Shown here in pieces: positions 1 to 10,942 of a DNA stretch of 64,000 bases. Each line of letters opens with the position of its first letter. Within the stretch, counting starts at the first letter, position 1. The notes below the pieces were generated by a model, which was not told the DNA's origin, ran no database searches, and saw only the letters and a program-made list of their open reading frames with translations. Source of the DNA: Mesaphorura yosii (Eukaryota; Arthropoda; Collembola; Poduromorpha; Tullbergiidae). The translations under genes were made by a program, and so were the position numbers. The stretch is taken from assembly GCA_009869945.1 (NCBI GenBank), contig WIXG01000267.1, positions 1 through 64,000 on the forward strand, read 5' to 3'.

Positions 1-114
1 TGGCATCACATTCGTAAAATTACTAGCTTGACCGTAGTCGGAAAAATTATACTTTACACGAGCAAAATTATGCTATTGCTTAACAACTCTGTGCTTGGTT
101 ATGTGAAGTATTGA
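1..114 (+). CDS. 7-TM receptor-like protein, 3' end only
   Basis: This is the last coding exon fragment of a gene that starts outside the window. It is open from base 1 and ends with TGA at 112–114 (37 residues). The residues (…HIRKIT…VVGKIILYTSKIMLLLNNSV…) match the C-termini of the two complete genes that follow, so it is the first of at least three tandem paralogues. The C-terminal pattern I-K-x-I-T-x-x-x-x-I-G-K-I-x-x-Y-T/S-x-K is shared by all three. The function is inferred only from those neighbours. The phase of the missing upstream intron cannot be seen. Confidence 0.7.
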   Translation, partial: WHHIRKITSLTVVGKIILYTSKIMLLLNNSVLGYVKY

Positions 115-566
115 TTCAATGTCAACACGTGGCAGATAAAATTCAGATTGCATGAATAAGTTAAGAGCGACGAAATTGCGAATAAATCCCAATTCTTTCC
201 AGGGATTAATTTCAACATCATCTTCTGAAAGCTGGAAACTTTTAGTAGCGCTTTTGATTCTTGTTATTTTAATAAACTATAAAGCGCTGGGCAGCTGAGC
301 CTAGTTACATAGGAAAGGTTGCGTGAATTTTTCTCCACGCGATGTTCCTGAAAAACAAATCCAGCACAACTGGCAGAGACTTAAAGTAGGAGGTCCATTC
401 ACCCTTAAAAATTCAGTAACACACGTCTAGCCCGAGCAATTGTTTTGATGAACTGGAAAGCCAATTTATTAGAGTCACAATTCGAGCATTTTAAGGTTGC
501 ATGCGACTAGTTCGTGTCAAGATTGCATTTGTATCGCAGTCACTTCAAAGGACAATTCAAATAGCA

Positions 567-1908
567 ATGTTGTCTCGTAAGTGTCTTCAATTGCTCGGCT
601 TCGTAATTAATTACGGCTACTATTTTTGTGGAGTGCCATTTCACTGGGACCGACGTACTCAAAACCTGTCCCAAACACACTCCCGTTTGCAGCATTTCGC
701 ATGCGTCTGTAATCTTCTGGGAGCCGTGATGATGGAGTTGACGCTTGTCAATTCGCTTCACAATTTTATGACACACACGTACAGAATGGACGCAACGGTG
801 TGCATCCTGTTTGGAGTTGGGGCGGTCGCCCTTGGTGTGCCAAGTTTCCTTCTGATGTGTGTGCTTCTTCGACTGGATGAGAGTGTGGGCTTAGTCCGAA
901 CTATGATTGCATATTTGCATCGTTTGGAAAGTAAGTCAAAAAATTAGAATGAAAAATTGTGAAGTATATTAATTAGACTCTATCGTTCGTCGATCGCAGG
1001 ATTGTACACAGTTCCTGACAAAGAACTGAACCCCCGTCACAAGCTACAGCACTGGGACATCATGATCCTGTACATTATGAAGTTTTTACTTTTCACAGCG
1101 CTGGTTCACCCAATCTTAACCCAAGCTCTGGTCCTATACATCTTCACACAACCTTCCCGAATCCACTTTTACAAGGAAATGCTGCCCGTCTTGGGACCGC
1201 TGATGCCTACCAGCATATTCCTTCCGCTTGCGACTGTATATGTGACAATTTTCATATACTGCATGTGGTCGACAATGATCGTTGTAACTTCTATTCTTGT
1301 GACCTACATTTATTCAGTGATTTTCATCCTGCAGCAGAGCAAGTAGGTTGACTAAGAATTTTCACATTATGCCAGTGGTTACATGCATTTTTTCAATTTC
1401 TAGTCTTGGTTGCAAAAGACCGTTAACTTTTGCCATATTCCGTCAGCCATCCACAGGGGTCCATAACTATCGCTGCCTACAAGTAATACATCAGAAATGG
1501 GTGCACACGTCGGCCGAAATTCTCCCAGGAGTGGCTCTCTTCTGCTTTGGGATAGCGCTAACAACAAGCGTGTCGATCGTCCTCTTCGCACACGATTTGC
1601 ACATGGCCGTCCTCGCTCTGGTCTTGCTGCTCCTGTACAACATGTACCTTCAAATATGCATCTACTACAAATTTGGCGAGATTCATTCGAGTTCCGTTTC
1701 ATGCAAGCATTCATGGAAGTCGCAGTCAGCTGATAAGCTTGACCGGCAACTGCTGCAAAAATACGTGGCCTCCTGCTGGCCAATCACAATCCATGTTGAG
1801 TACTGGACACACATTAAGAAAATTACGACGATAAAACTTATTGGCAAAATTATTATGTACAGCTCGAAGCTTTTGCTAACGCTCAATAAATCAATCATGA
1901 AGCACTGA
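567..1908 (+). CDS. 7-TM receptor-like protein, paralogue 2 (three exons)
   Basis: Three exons, 567–930, 1000–1342 and 1404–1908, join in phase to give 403 aa. Donors are GTAAGT and GTAGGT; acceptors are GCAG and CTAG. The start was chosen because MLSRKCLQLLGF aligns with the start of the next gene (MLSQNLLRHFGF). About six or seven hydrophobic segments are visible, followed by a Lys-rich C-terminal helix pair ending …IGKIIMYSSKLLLTLNKSI. This layout resembles arthropod gustatory-type chemoreceptors, but the classical TYhhhhhQF motif in the last segment is not seen. It is therefore called receptor-like, with the chemosensory role inferred from topology and tandem clustering. Intron 1 (931–999) is absent from the neighbouring paralogue. 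Confidence 0.75.
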
Positions 1909-2509
1909 CGACGTGATGGCGTGAGTGCTGAGTGAATTTGATGGGTCGGAATCAAATTGAAAGAGGAATTGCGAAATTACCTTAACGGCTTTCATTGTTA
2001 ATGCCTTAGAATTATTAATGGTCATGGTCATTCCAGGCTGAAAGTCTGACCCCAAGCGGACAAGTGTACACCGAAAAGCAGGCGCGGAAAGTACGGATCC
2101 CGTTTGAGCTGCAAATCGTGAATATTTCAATATAGTTGATGGCCAAAACGTGTTGATGGTGCAGGCACTTTAAATCATTCACGAGGCATCGCGTCATTTT
2201 CTCGATTTCACGCTTCTTCATAGTTTTGCGAATTCCTTATTAATGAGTCCCGGACTCAGTTACGAGACCGCAGGAAGCATAAAGTCCGCAATTAAAATGC
2301 AAGCATTCTTGCAAAATTTAGTATTTACAAAGCCCACATAACTCGTTAAAGAAATGACTCGTTAAAACCTTTTATGACATTGGCATTCCACGGCTATCTT
2401 CATGGCCAAAATGAATTTACGAATGTTGACAACCAGTTAACAGTCACGACGCCATACCACTTCATCTATTCGTGCAGAAGACTGTGCATTCTCGGCGTTC
2501 TCTTCTGCA
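1909..2509. other. intergenic spacer between tandem receptor genes
   Basis: About 600 bp between the stop of paralogue 2 and the start of paralogue 3. No convincing coding exon, RNA gene or repeat was seen. It presumably holds the 3' UTR of the upstream gene and the promoter and 5' UTR of the downstream one. The short ORFs here show no signal sequence or family resemblance. Confidence 0.5.
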
Positions 2510-3766
2510 ATGTTATCTCAAAATCTCCTCCGACACTTCGGATTCTCAATCAACTACGCGTACTACTGCTGTTCCATGCCAATATACTGGGACCGAAAGT
2601 CGAAAAGGCTTTGCCTAACCAAGTCCATGTTCCAATACGTGTGTTGTGTGTTAACATGCGCTAGTTTAATGTTTCTTGAAATTCTGTTCGTTCAGAGATT
2701 TTCCTGGTTTGTCCGACGTCTCTACCCGATGGATCCACTTGTGTTTGTCATGCTGGCCGTCGCATCCGGTGCAATCGCGCTTGCAATTGTAATAATCTTT
2801 TACTTACTGCTTAGAACCGAGGAGATTGTGACATTCTTCAACCAAGTGCTGCATTATTTTGACCGCTTCGGAAGACTTTATGTCATGGATGCAGCCAAGT
2901 CGACAGAAGCAGCCTGGAATTCGGATATCCGCCACTTACTAAAATTCCTGATATTCACAGCAACTGTTCAACCCCTGTTGACGCTACCATTGCTCATGGT
3001 CATATTTCTCGACCCGCGACGATCGTTCATCGTCACATCGATGCTGCCGTTCCTGGAACCATCAAACTTCATTCTAGTGTTGATAAATTTGGTGCTCGTC
3101 ATTTTATTTTTTTACTGTTGGTCCGTCTTTCCGTTTACGTTATCTGCACTAGCCATTTATATTGACGGGACTACATTTCTCTTGCAAGAAATCACGTAAG
3201 CAATTGGTTACGGTTTCACAACTGACAGATTAATACAATCATTATAAACTGACAGGCCGACGCGCACGTCAATCTACACGATGTCGAAGGTTCGAGAGCC
3301 CGCTACGGCACTCTTCAACTACAAATGCGGGCGCCTACTCCAGATTTATTTCCATGTCGCATTCCATTACTCCTATATCGCCATATATCTTACCTTGTGC
3401 CTCTCTCTGGGCGTCATGTGCAATATGAGTATCATTCTCTTTTACCACGAGCTGCGGCTCAGCCTGGGCCCATTCATTCTGTTCTCCATTTTTAACATCA
3501 GCATGCAGTCACTCCTCTACCATCGAGTTGGGAACATCGAGGCCGCCTCCACGAGCTGGATTCGTTCCTGGAAGCGCACACAACTGAGCACAGTCGATCG
3601 CAAGCTCATGAAGCGGTACGTGAGATCATGCACGTTGATCGCGATTAAAGTCGGGTACTGGATGAGCATCAAGAGGATCACCAGTGCGAAGGTGATTGGC
3701 AAAATTGTGTTCTACACGGGGAAGGTCATGCTCACGCTGAATAATTCTATTCTCAATACCAAATAA
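2510..3766 (+). CDS. 7-TM receptor-like protein, paralogue 3 (two exons)
   Basis: Exons 2510–3195 and 3256–3766 join in phase (AC|G) to give 398 aa. Its first exon corresponds to exons 1 and 2 of the upstream paralogue fused together; the last intron is at the same place and phase. Hydrophobic segments lie roughly at residues 45–65, 75–100, 145–170, 185–225, 260–300 and 305–330. A C-terminal amphipathic region follows with RYVRSC, YWMSIKRIT and IGKIVFYTGKVMLTL. Identity with paralogue 2 is clearest at the N-terminus and in the last 60 residues. Topology and tandem arrangement suggest a chemosensory receptor, but no canonical Gr or Or signature motif was recognised. AATAAA at 3999–4004 may serve as its polyadenylation signal. 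Confidence 0.78.
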
Positions 3767-4581
3767 TTACGTTTTTGTTATTTATTGCAATATAAGAATG
3801 CACATGCAAAATACACGCAGAAGATACGTTAATTGCGTAACTCGTGCTCGAATTGCTCAATAATTAAATTCAGGGTTCAAGCCTTCGTTTTCGTTTACGG
3901 TCAATTAGCGTTGGAAAGCGTATTGCGATTTTGCGAGGCAAGCGACCGAGTAGCGAAAGATGTGCAGTGCAATTGCGATTTACGATTAAATAATTTCGAA
4001 TAAAAGATTTCTATTTCGTATTCATTCGGTTGTGGACTTGTGAGTTTCTATTACGCATTCGCATTATTGAATTAAAATGTTATGGACATGGTCCCATGAT
4101 TTACGCCCAAATTCTCACTCGCCCTGTCATGGGCGTGCGTGCGTTGCTTACGATTTGAATAAATTAGGGAAAATTTATAATTTTATTTTTGTACCTTCGC
4201 ACGTCAAATAAGAGTGGATTATGACGGTCACAGTCACACTTTTGCTTTTGCTGCGTACACGAACTCAGAACTTACTCAATTTACGTAAAACTTGTTTCTG
4301 TTTCTACACTGCATGCTGACCACGTTGGCCACGCCAGGCAAGAACTCAATGACGAGTGCAGCTTACGTCTGTTACGTCGTCGTCGTGGCCGGCCGAAGTC
4401 TTCTTGGTTGGTGAACTTGAGTTTATTATTCATTTCTCATTTTGCGCTCTGCTGTGGTCATCCCAAGAACAACGAACGTCCGTCCGGCCGACTCAAGATC
4501 TGAGCCGAGATCTTTTCAATCAAGGCAAGAATCCCCTTCTGTATAGTTCGACAGTGAAAAGGGCACACGTAAGCCACAATA
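3767..4581. other. intergenic region
   Basis: About 800 bp, AT-rich. It holds a possible polyadenylation signal (AATAAA, 3999–4004) for the upstream receptor gene and the 5' flank of the next gene. No coding exon or RNA gene was recognised. Confidence 0.45.
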
Positions 4582-5325
4582 ATGACGAGTCGACATTGCG
4601 TCCTGCTGCTATTTAATCTCCTTACTGCCGGATTCATTTACGCGAATCCGATACCTGATGTTTCCTCTTCTACTCCGTCGGATCCTGGTTCCGACTCAAG
4701 CTCCAGTACGCCGTCGGATCCGTTTGACTTTGGGTACAATCAGGCTGCGATTGAAGAAGATTTGAACGAGGTGAGAACCGTGAACGCGATAAAGACATAG
4801 TTAGGCATAGCCGTGACCTTGCTTTAATAATGAATTGGACATTCGTAACCTTTTTTTGACTACTTTCAGCTAAAGGAGTTTATCAGCCCAAAATTGTTCA
4901 TGTTCCTGCAAAGACTAGCTTTGATCGATCCTGAACTGTTGGAAACGGGCGAAGCTCGACTCGCAGCACTCAAACTCATGGGCCGTGACGAAGTGGACGA
5001 GATAATCGGCAGCAGCAGCTCCAGCCCAGAAGAAACCCGCCAATTCAAGTCCGACCTGGCCAAAGTCTCCAAACTAGTCTCAAAGTACCCTGAAGTCAAG
5101 AAGCTGATACAAATCAGTTTTTCTTCCGACCACGGCCAAAGCCGTGAGGATGACGTTGGCTCAACTCCCAACCCTCTGTCACCTGAAGCATTTCTAGAGG
5201 AGGTCGATCCATTCTTCGAAGAATTCACGCGCATTGACAAGGAACTGAGCAAGTACCCTGAGTGGAATCGTTACTGGACATTTTGGTTCAAGCGATACGG
5301 AGATTACATGGCCAAGCACGGGTAG
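4582..5325 (+). CDS. Secreted Ser/Asp-rich helical protein, unrecognised family (copy 1)
   Basis: Exons 4582–4770 and 4870–5325 (GTGAGA … TTTCAG, phase 0) give a 214-aa protein. It begins with a clear signal peptide (MTSRHCVLLLFNLLTAGFIYA|NPIP), then a Ser/Thr/Pro/Asp-rich spacer (residues 25–50). A predicted helical acidic region follows (SPKLFMFLQRLALIDPELLE), and the C-terminus carries KELSKYPEWN…YWTFWFK…DYMAKHG. There are almost no cysteines after the signal peptide. The next gene is a paralogue with the same intron position and phase. I do not recognise the family. Secretion is supported by the signal peptide; any further role is unknown. A polyadenylation signal lies at 5472–5477. Confidence 0.8.
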
Positions 5326-5471
5326 ACAGTAGACAGTGCCGGGACTGCCGTCTGATGTCATTTTCGGGAGTAGTAAACAAGAATATGTAAATTTCATTCA
5401 CGTGCGCGTGCGTTTGATCGTCAGCTTTACACAGTATTCTTAAATTAATCTACGTATTTTCGAGATTTATC

Positions 5472-5477
5472 AATAAA
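5472..5477 (+). promoter_or_regulatory. polyadenylation signal AATAAA
   Basis: AATAAA about 150 bp after the stop of the first secreted-protein gene, in an AT-rich 3' flank. The position fits its 3' end. Confidence 0.5.
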
Positions 5478-6106
5478 AACAGTTTTTGGCAAATTCCAGT
5501 ACCCGTTTATCATAAGCAAGCAGGCGGTAAGTTGTTGTTCACAAATTCACACTCGGTGTCCAGTTTTTGCATGGATAAAACTGGAAGGACCTTACCATAA
5601 TTATTTTTTGCTTGAGTTCGTTCATTGTCCGTTGTGCGTTTGCTAAATGCAAATTAGTGAAGCAGCGACTGAATCCAGTAAAATCTGGTCTGGTCTGGCC
5701 CTGCACTACCCAGGCAAAGCATAAGTGGACACATCAGGGAGCTGCGAGCGTAGCTTGGTTCAATGAAGCTTACTGTTCACGGTTTGTCATGGTGGTCTGG
5801 GCATGCACTATTGGCAATGGTCCTGGATTGCTCTTGCTCCTTACTGAACAGGTCAGGCGGCAAATGCATATTATTGGAAAACAGGTTTCGCGTGTAATTA
5901 AATAAAGGAAAATCCACTTAAATTCTTGTGCCCATGAACCATGTACAAGCTGCCACGTGCTATTTGCAAACATTATGTATGGAATTCTCCATCAGTTAAT
6001 GAATTCTGCCAGGGATTTTGGAATTTCATCCAGCGTCCAGTTCTAATTTGAGACTCGTCTCATCGTAACTGCTTTACCCCAGCAGCATATCATTGAAATT
6101 GACAAA
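5478..6106. other. spacer between the two secreted-protein paralogues
   Basis: About 630 bp with no recognisable coding exon. The short ORFs have no signal peptide and no likeness to the flanking paralogues. It should hold the promoter of the second copy. Confidence 0.45.
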
Positions 6107-6722
6107 ATGGCGTTGCTAAAAGCAAAGATTTTTGTACTTGTTGCAATTTTCTTATCAGCCAACGCCCTTCCTGTTTTTCAGAACAAAGGCCCGATTCCAA
6201 GTAGTGCGTCAAGTGAGGAGGTACGCTCCGATAAATCATTAAGAGTTCTGCCATTTTACTGGTAACCAACTAATTTCATACTCGTAGGACCTTGATCTGA
6301 GTCCCAAGCTGCTCTCTTTCCTCGAACGTCTGCTCACAATCGACCCGAAGCTCATTGAGACTGGCGAACTTCGTCTAGAAGAGCGTCAGCGCTTCGGTAT
6401 CAATCAGCTGGACGAAATTCTGGCAGAAGCGACTGCAGAAGAACGGAGTCAATTTTTTCTTTCGCTGGATCGTGTGGAGAAGTTGTACGAGAAGCATCCC
6501 ATGGCGAAAGAGCTGATCGAGAATCTCCTCGCCACAAGCGGAAGCGGAAAGAAGGCTGAGAACAAAGACAAGGACACAAGTTCGTCATCGTCTGAAGAAT
6601 TCTACGAGTTTTTCAAGGAATTTTCGGCTGCTGACAAAGAGTTGAGTAAATTCCCTGAGTGGAACCAATATTGGAACATTTGGTTCAAGAAACACGTAGA
6701 TTACATGACAAAATATGGATAG
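6107..6722 (+). CDS. Secreted Ser/Asp-rich helical protein, unrecognised family (copy 2)
   Basis: Exons 6107–6220 and 6288–6722 (GTACGC … CGTAG, phase 0) give 182 aa. The signal peptide is MALLKAKIFVLVAIFLSANA. The mature part aligns with copy 1: SPKLLSFLERLLTIDPKLIE, ETGELRLEE, a Ser-rich stretch SSSSSEE, and the C-terminal block KELSKFPEWNQYWNIWFK…DYMTKYG. Both copies keep the intron just after the low-complexity N-terminal linker, so they arose by tandem duplication. The linker is shorter here. Function is unknown; a secreted extracellular or glandular role is the only inference supported. Confidence 0.8.
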
Positions 6723-7380
6723 TTAGCTGTAATTCAATTCGCCATCGCAATGCATTGTCTTTCCACTTCAATTATTCATTTTCAATCGATGCAGAAAATA
6801 AATACTTACATAACTTCACCAGATACTTCAGATTAAAGTGAACCGAATATTCCATCCCAGTTGATTCAAGGTTGAGGTCAATTACTAATTCATTGCTACT
6901 TGGAATCCTCTCCAAGGCTTAAATATTAAATTGCCATTTGGTGCTTTCTGCTAATGGAATTGTGCTTCCTACGCATTCGGAGCTATTAAATTTTCGAATA
7001 TGAACATATAAAAACTGAAGCGCTCGCGCCCTCCCAAATTCCTCGAATAAAGCTGCGAATACGCAAATTCTCTCACTAATCAAAACTCAGGTGGGAAAAA
7101 TCGTTTTGATATTACACGTTCATGATTACTTAAAATCGTCCTTCGATTACTTCCAACGAATTTCGAATTCCGACGAATTTTAACAAATAAAAAATTCCTC
7201 GCCTTTCGTTCCAAAAATAAATTCTAAATTCTACGATTGTTCATTTTACGCGAATGCAACTCCACAACATGACAATGCTCTCAGACGTGTGGCTGCCTTG
7301 ATTTACTCCTGGAAACAAATTCCCAGTTGTCCCAGTACGTTGGTCTCATTCGTCATCACGAATCACGACTCACGACCATA
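6723..7380. other. intergenic region with polyadenylation signal
   Basis: AATAAA at 6797–6802 lies about 75 bp after the preceding stop. A TATAAAAA string at about 7007 could be a core-promoter element for the next gene, but no matching initiator was found at the expected distance. Otherwise AT-rich and non-coding. Confidence 0.45.
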
Positions 7381-8846
7381 ATGATTTCGCTACGAAGTCA
7401 AGCTCTATTTTTCCTGCCATTTAGGCTAGGAACTCTTATTCACATCACTCCAATCGAATTTGATAGCAAAACGGGACTTGTGAGGGTGGCGACAGGTTTC
7501 ACATGTCTCGCGTTTGAGGCGTACGCGTACGTTTGTGGTCTGGCACAAGTTGTTCTGATTGCCCTGCATTTGCTGAACATGTACAATGGCTACGTTCAAC
7601 TCGAGGAGCTCCTTCTGGCCTTCTTTTTCATTCCACTCTACGTTCTCTCCTTTGCCCTGCTCGGCACGGCGATAAAATACTCAGCAGAGATTACGAGTCT
7701 CTTCAATAGCGAAGTCAAGTTTAATCGGGAAGTTTGTAAGTTTAATTACGTTAATTCGTTAGTGTTGAGTGGATAAATCATACCTCACTTCGTCATTTCA
7801 CAGGTCGGTACTTCAAAATTCCTCAGCATCAGAATGACGGCAATGAGTCGCCCATTACAGCGTTCATGATTTTTCTCATATTTCTGTCGTTCGGTTCAAT
7901 ATTTGGAGCTGCGTCGTTCATTACAAAATTCGATGGATTCTTTCATAACTTGAGATTCGAGACCTTCGAGGCTAATCTGATATTGGGTTGTGTCGGATTC
8001 TGGGGCGTCATGGGGGACCTCTTGATGGTATACGTAATCGGCGTTGGTTTCTACATCGCTGCTAATTCAACGATAGCATGGATCGATAGAATGAAGTAAG
8101 CTGCACATTAAGCTGAAGAATTTTACCTTATGATTGCTAATTTGTAATTTCAAAACATTGTCAGATACAAACCTGGTATTACAACATACTCGGATCTGAA
8201 GTATTTTCAGAGGATGTACAGGCACTTTCAAATCGTGCATCTGGACTTGGTTGACATTGGCTACTACCTGCTTCCTGTCCTGCACATTTGTGGCTATGCC
8301 ATAATGTTTAACGTCCTCCTGTGCTTAATCCATCTGAATGTGGAACTGGGTCCAGTTCTAATTGTCATATTCACTCTTGATTTCCTTCTCCTGATCTCTC
8401 TTTTTCGAGTCGGTGGGAAAATGGTCTGCTCCTACACCAAAGCGACTGAACAATTCTCTGTCTCGTACGCACGAGTTCCAAGAAAACGTGCAACCTCCGT
8501 AAAGCCGGTGCCAGTCCTACAGGATTCAATTCGAGCACCTCAGACAGAAACAGATGAAGACAAAATACTCATTGCTTCATCACCAACATTTGCCCGAGCA
8601 AATTTCTTGGTTTTGGACACCGCGCTGAGCATTGTTCCAGAAACCGTAGCCAACATCGAACATACTGATGTTGTCGTCACAGAAGATTTCATCTTGACTT
8701 GGGAAGACGACAAATTTTTGGCAACATGCTTCCCTCTGCGGGTGACCGTGGCTGAAATGGTGACCTACAGCAGGCTAACGTACATAAAGTATCTCAACTC
8801 ATTTGTAATCGAAAACGTTGTTGACTGTCTCCTGGCTTTTCGATAA
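7381..8846 (+). CDS. 7-TM receptor-like protein, divergent member with a long acidic insertion
   Basis: Exons 7381–7735, 7804–8095 and 8165–8846 join in phase to give 442 aa. The N-terminal part has several strong hydrophobic segments (for example the run from FTCLAFEAYAYVCGLAQVVL onward, LLLAFFFIPLYVLSFALLG, FMIFLIFLSFGSIFGAASF). The C-terminus (FLATCFPLRVTVAEMVTYSR…TYIKYLNSFVIENVVDCLL) lines up with the C-terminal helix region of the tandem receptors at 1–3.8 kb. Between the last membrane segment and that region it carries about 75 extra residues rich in Pro, Thr, Asp and Glu. It is likely the same superfamily, early diverged. A receptor role is inferred. The start at 7381 is the first ATG before the hydrophobic region. 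Confidence 0.65.
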
Positions 8847-9858
8847 ATTCTAATAGCGTTATTCATTTGGTTGGCGATTTTCTTCGTAATTATTCCATGC
8901 AATTATTGCAGCATTTCTCTTGCTACTTCTAATTAAGTTACCGAACTTAGGACAGCTTCTTAATCATTCATGACTTGTGATTGCAAAGCACGGGAATTCT
9001 ACCTCTGTCGAGCCGCAGAAGCTTTTGCCCCAACACAAAGAATAAACATCGAACGCGATGCAAAAAATAGAATCGTCTCAGCGAAATTTGAATTCACAGC
9101 TAAAAGTTTCAGCATTCTGGCTTCGCGCAGCCGCAATTCCATAATCTTTGACTTTAGACAGACTGAGCTTACAACCGTCGATCTAGACTTTTGACTACTT
9201 TTTGATTTGGACACCCTGCACCTACTGTGTCACTGTTTAACTAATAGGACGATAATTCGAGGTGAGTTTGGCCGAGTTTCGGCTTTTGCTTTTGTGATTT
9301 TTCCACAATTATATTTTCCTTTATGAATTCAGCATGCTTAAGTTTATTTTTGCCTGCCGTACATTTTATCGTGTTCTACATGTGAACCGGAATTCCAACC
9401 CGTTTTCTGGAATCAATAGGAGAATTCCACATGTTAGCTTTGACGTTCGAATCTAAGACTATTCATTTTTTAATGACTGGTTGGCGAAATTTCCGCTTGA
9501 ACCAATTACCAATTTATTGATCAAACCTCGCACGCCTAGCAGTCTTTTGTTGTGCCTGTGCCTTCTCTAGTTTCGATTGAATAGCTCTCCAGCTAAACGG
9601 AGGCTTGTGGTTGTACGTATGAGTATTTAGCATTCGCATTGGCCACTAAATGCGTTGTGTCAAATATAGAATGGAAAATATTGATCAATCAAGCTCAATA
9701 TGTGAGGGTTGCGGCCATTTGAGACATTTGATCTTGCATTCGATTTCTAAGCTACTACATTCCCTACAAACCATAGCCAACTTAAACGAATGTTTAATTT
9801 AGTACCTTAAAAATTGATTGTGCAGTGACTCTGTGTCCGGGTCTTCGAAAATTCAACC
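8847..9858. other. intergenic region
   Basis: About 1 kb between the divergent receptor gene and CFAP20. A 74-codon ORF at 8970–9194 has no recognisable features and was not accepted as a gene. No repeats or RNA genes were seen. The last 100 bp are presumably the CFAP20 5' UTR. Confidence 0.45.
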
Positions 9859-10662
9859 ATGTTCAAAAACACGTTTCAGTCGGGCTTCCTGTCCATTCTC
9901 TACAGTATTGGAAGCAAACCGTTGCAGATTTGGGACAAGAAGGTAACAAAACATTTATACGAGTAACATGAAGACAAAAAGCCTTAACATTTTGTTTTTA
10001 ACGCAGGTTCGAAATGGTCACATAAAGCGCATTACGGACAATGACATTCAGTCCCTTGTGCTAGAAATCGTGGGTACAAATGTCAGCACGACTTACGTAA
10101 CATGTCCAGCGGATCCCAAGAAGACACTTGGGATTAAGTTACCTTATCTCGTCATGATAGTCAAGAATCTGAAGAAGTACTTCAGTTTTGAAGTGCAGGT
10201 ACGTTTTAATTACACATTTCATGTGACTTGCGCCATATAATGTAATGATACGACTGCGTGTTTCGCTTGCTTTAGGTTCTTGATGATAAGAACGTGCGAA
10301 GACGATTCCGTGCGTCGAATTATCAATCAACAACTCGCGTGAAGCCTTTCATATGCACAATGCCCATGAGGCTTGACGAGGGTTGGAATCAGGTCAGCGC
10401 AAGTCAAAACTCCAAACATTTTAATGGCAAGTGCGGCAAGTGGCAATGGCTAAATGTGAACTTGCAATTTTAGATCCAATTCAATCTGAGTGACTTCACG
10501 AGAAGAGCATACGGCTCCAATTATATGGAAACCCTACGCGTGCAGATCCATGCGAATTGCAGAGTGCGCCGAGTCTATTTCTCCGACAGATTATATGCAG
10601 AGGATGAATTGCCGGCTGAATTCAAGCTGTATCTGCCTATCCAGGCGAAGGCACGCGTGTAG
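9859..10662 (+). CDS. CFAP20: Cilia- and flagella-associated protein 20
   Basis: Four exons, 9859–9942, 10007–10198, 10276–10392 and 10474–10662, give 193 aa, the same length as the human protein. The start [20 protein letters not shown] and the blocks [28 protein letters not shown] and [20 protein letters not shown] are essentially those of the CFAP20/BUG22 family. Only a few residues at the extreme C-terminus differ. Family knowledge: CFAP20 is an inner-junction protein of ciliary doublet microtubules. It stabilises the A–B tubule joint, affects tubulin modification and cilium shape, and is one of the most conserved ciliary proteins. DNAAF5 in the same window is also ciliary, but the two genes are 34 kb apart. 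Polyadenylation signals follow at 10824 and 10864. Confidence 0.98.
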
Positions 10663-10823
10663 TAAAGATAAAGACCCTATGATATGATTTTAGTTTGCAC
10701 GTTTCGACTTTGGAACGCAGTTTTTCGCTCGATCTAGGCTTCTTAATTTCTTACTTTTCCAAGAAAATACAAGTTTTGAGTTAAAGGCATGTATTTTAGT
10801 CTATATTATTATAATTAATGTAT

Positions 10824-10869
10824 AATAAACGAAGACAGTATTCATTATGTTTCGTATACGTGTAATAAA
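10824..10869 (+). promoter_or_regulatory. polyadenylation signals of CFAP20
   Basis: Two AATAAA hexamers, 10824–10829 and 10864–10869, lie 160–200 bp after the CFAP20 stop. They also lie only about 75–120 bp beyond the 3' end of the convergent coiled-coil gene (stop at 10943), so the two 3' UTRs are close or overlap. Confidence 0.55.
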
Positions 10870-10942
10870 CTTGGATATGTTTGCACACTGAACATGCGAA
10901 ACACAAATTGTTGAAATCGTAACTACATTATTAGCTTTTAGC

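Noticed and set aside
8970-9194. 74-codon plus ORF after the divergent receptor gene
   Set aside because: No signal peptide, motif, splice context or similarity; the opposite strand is open over the same bases, so it is likely chance.
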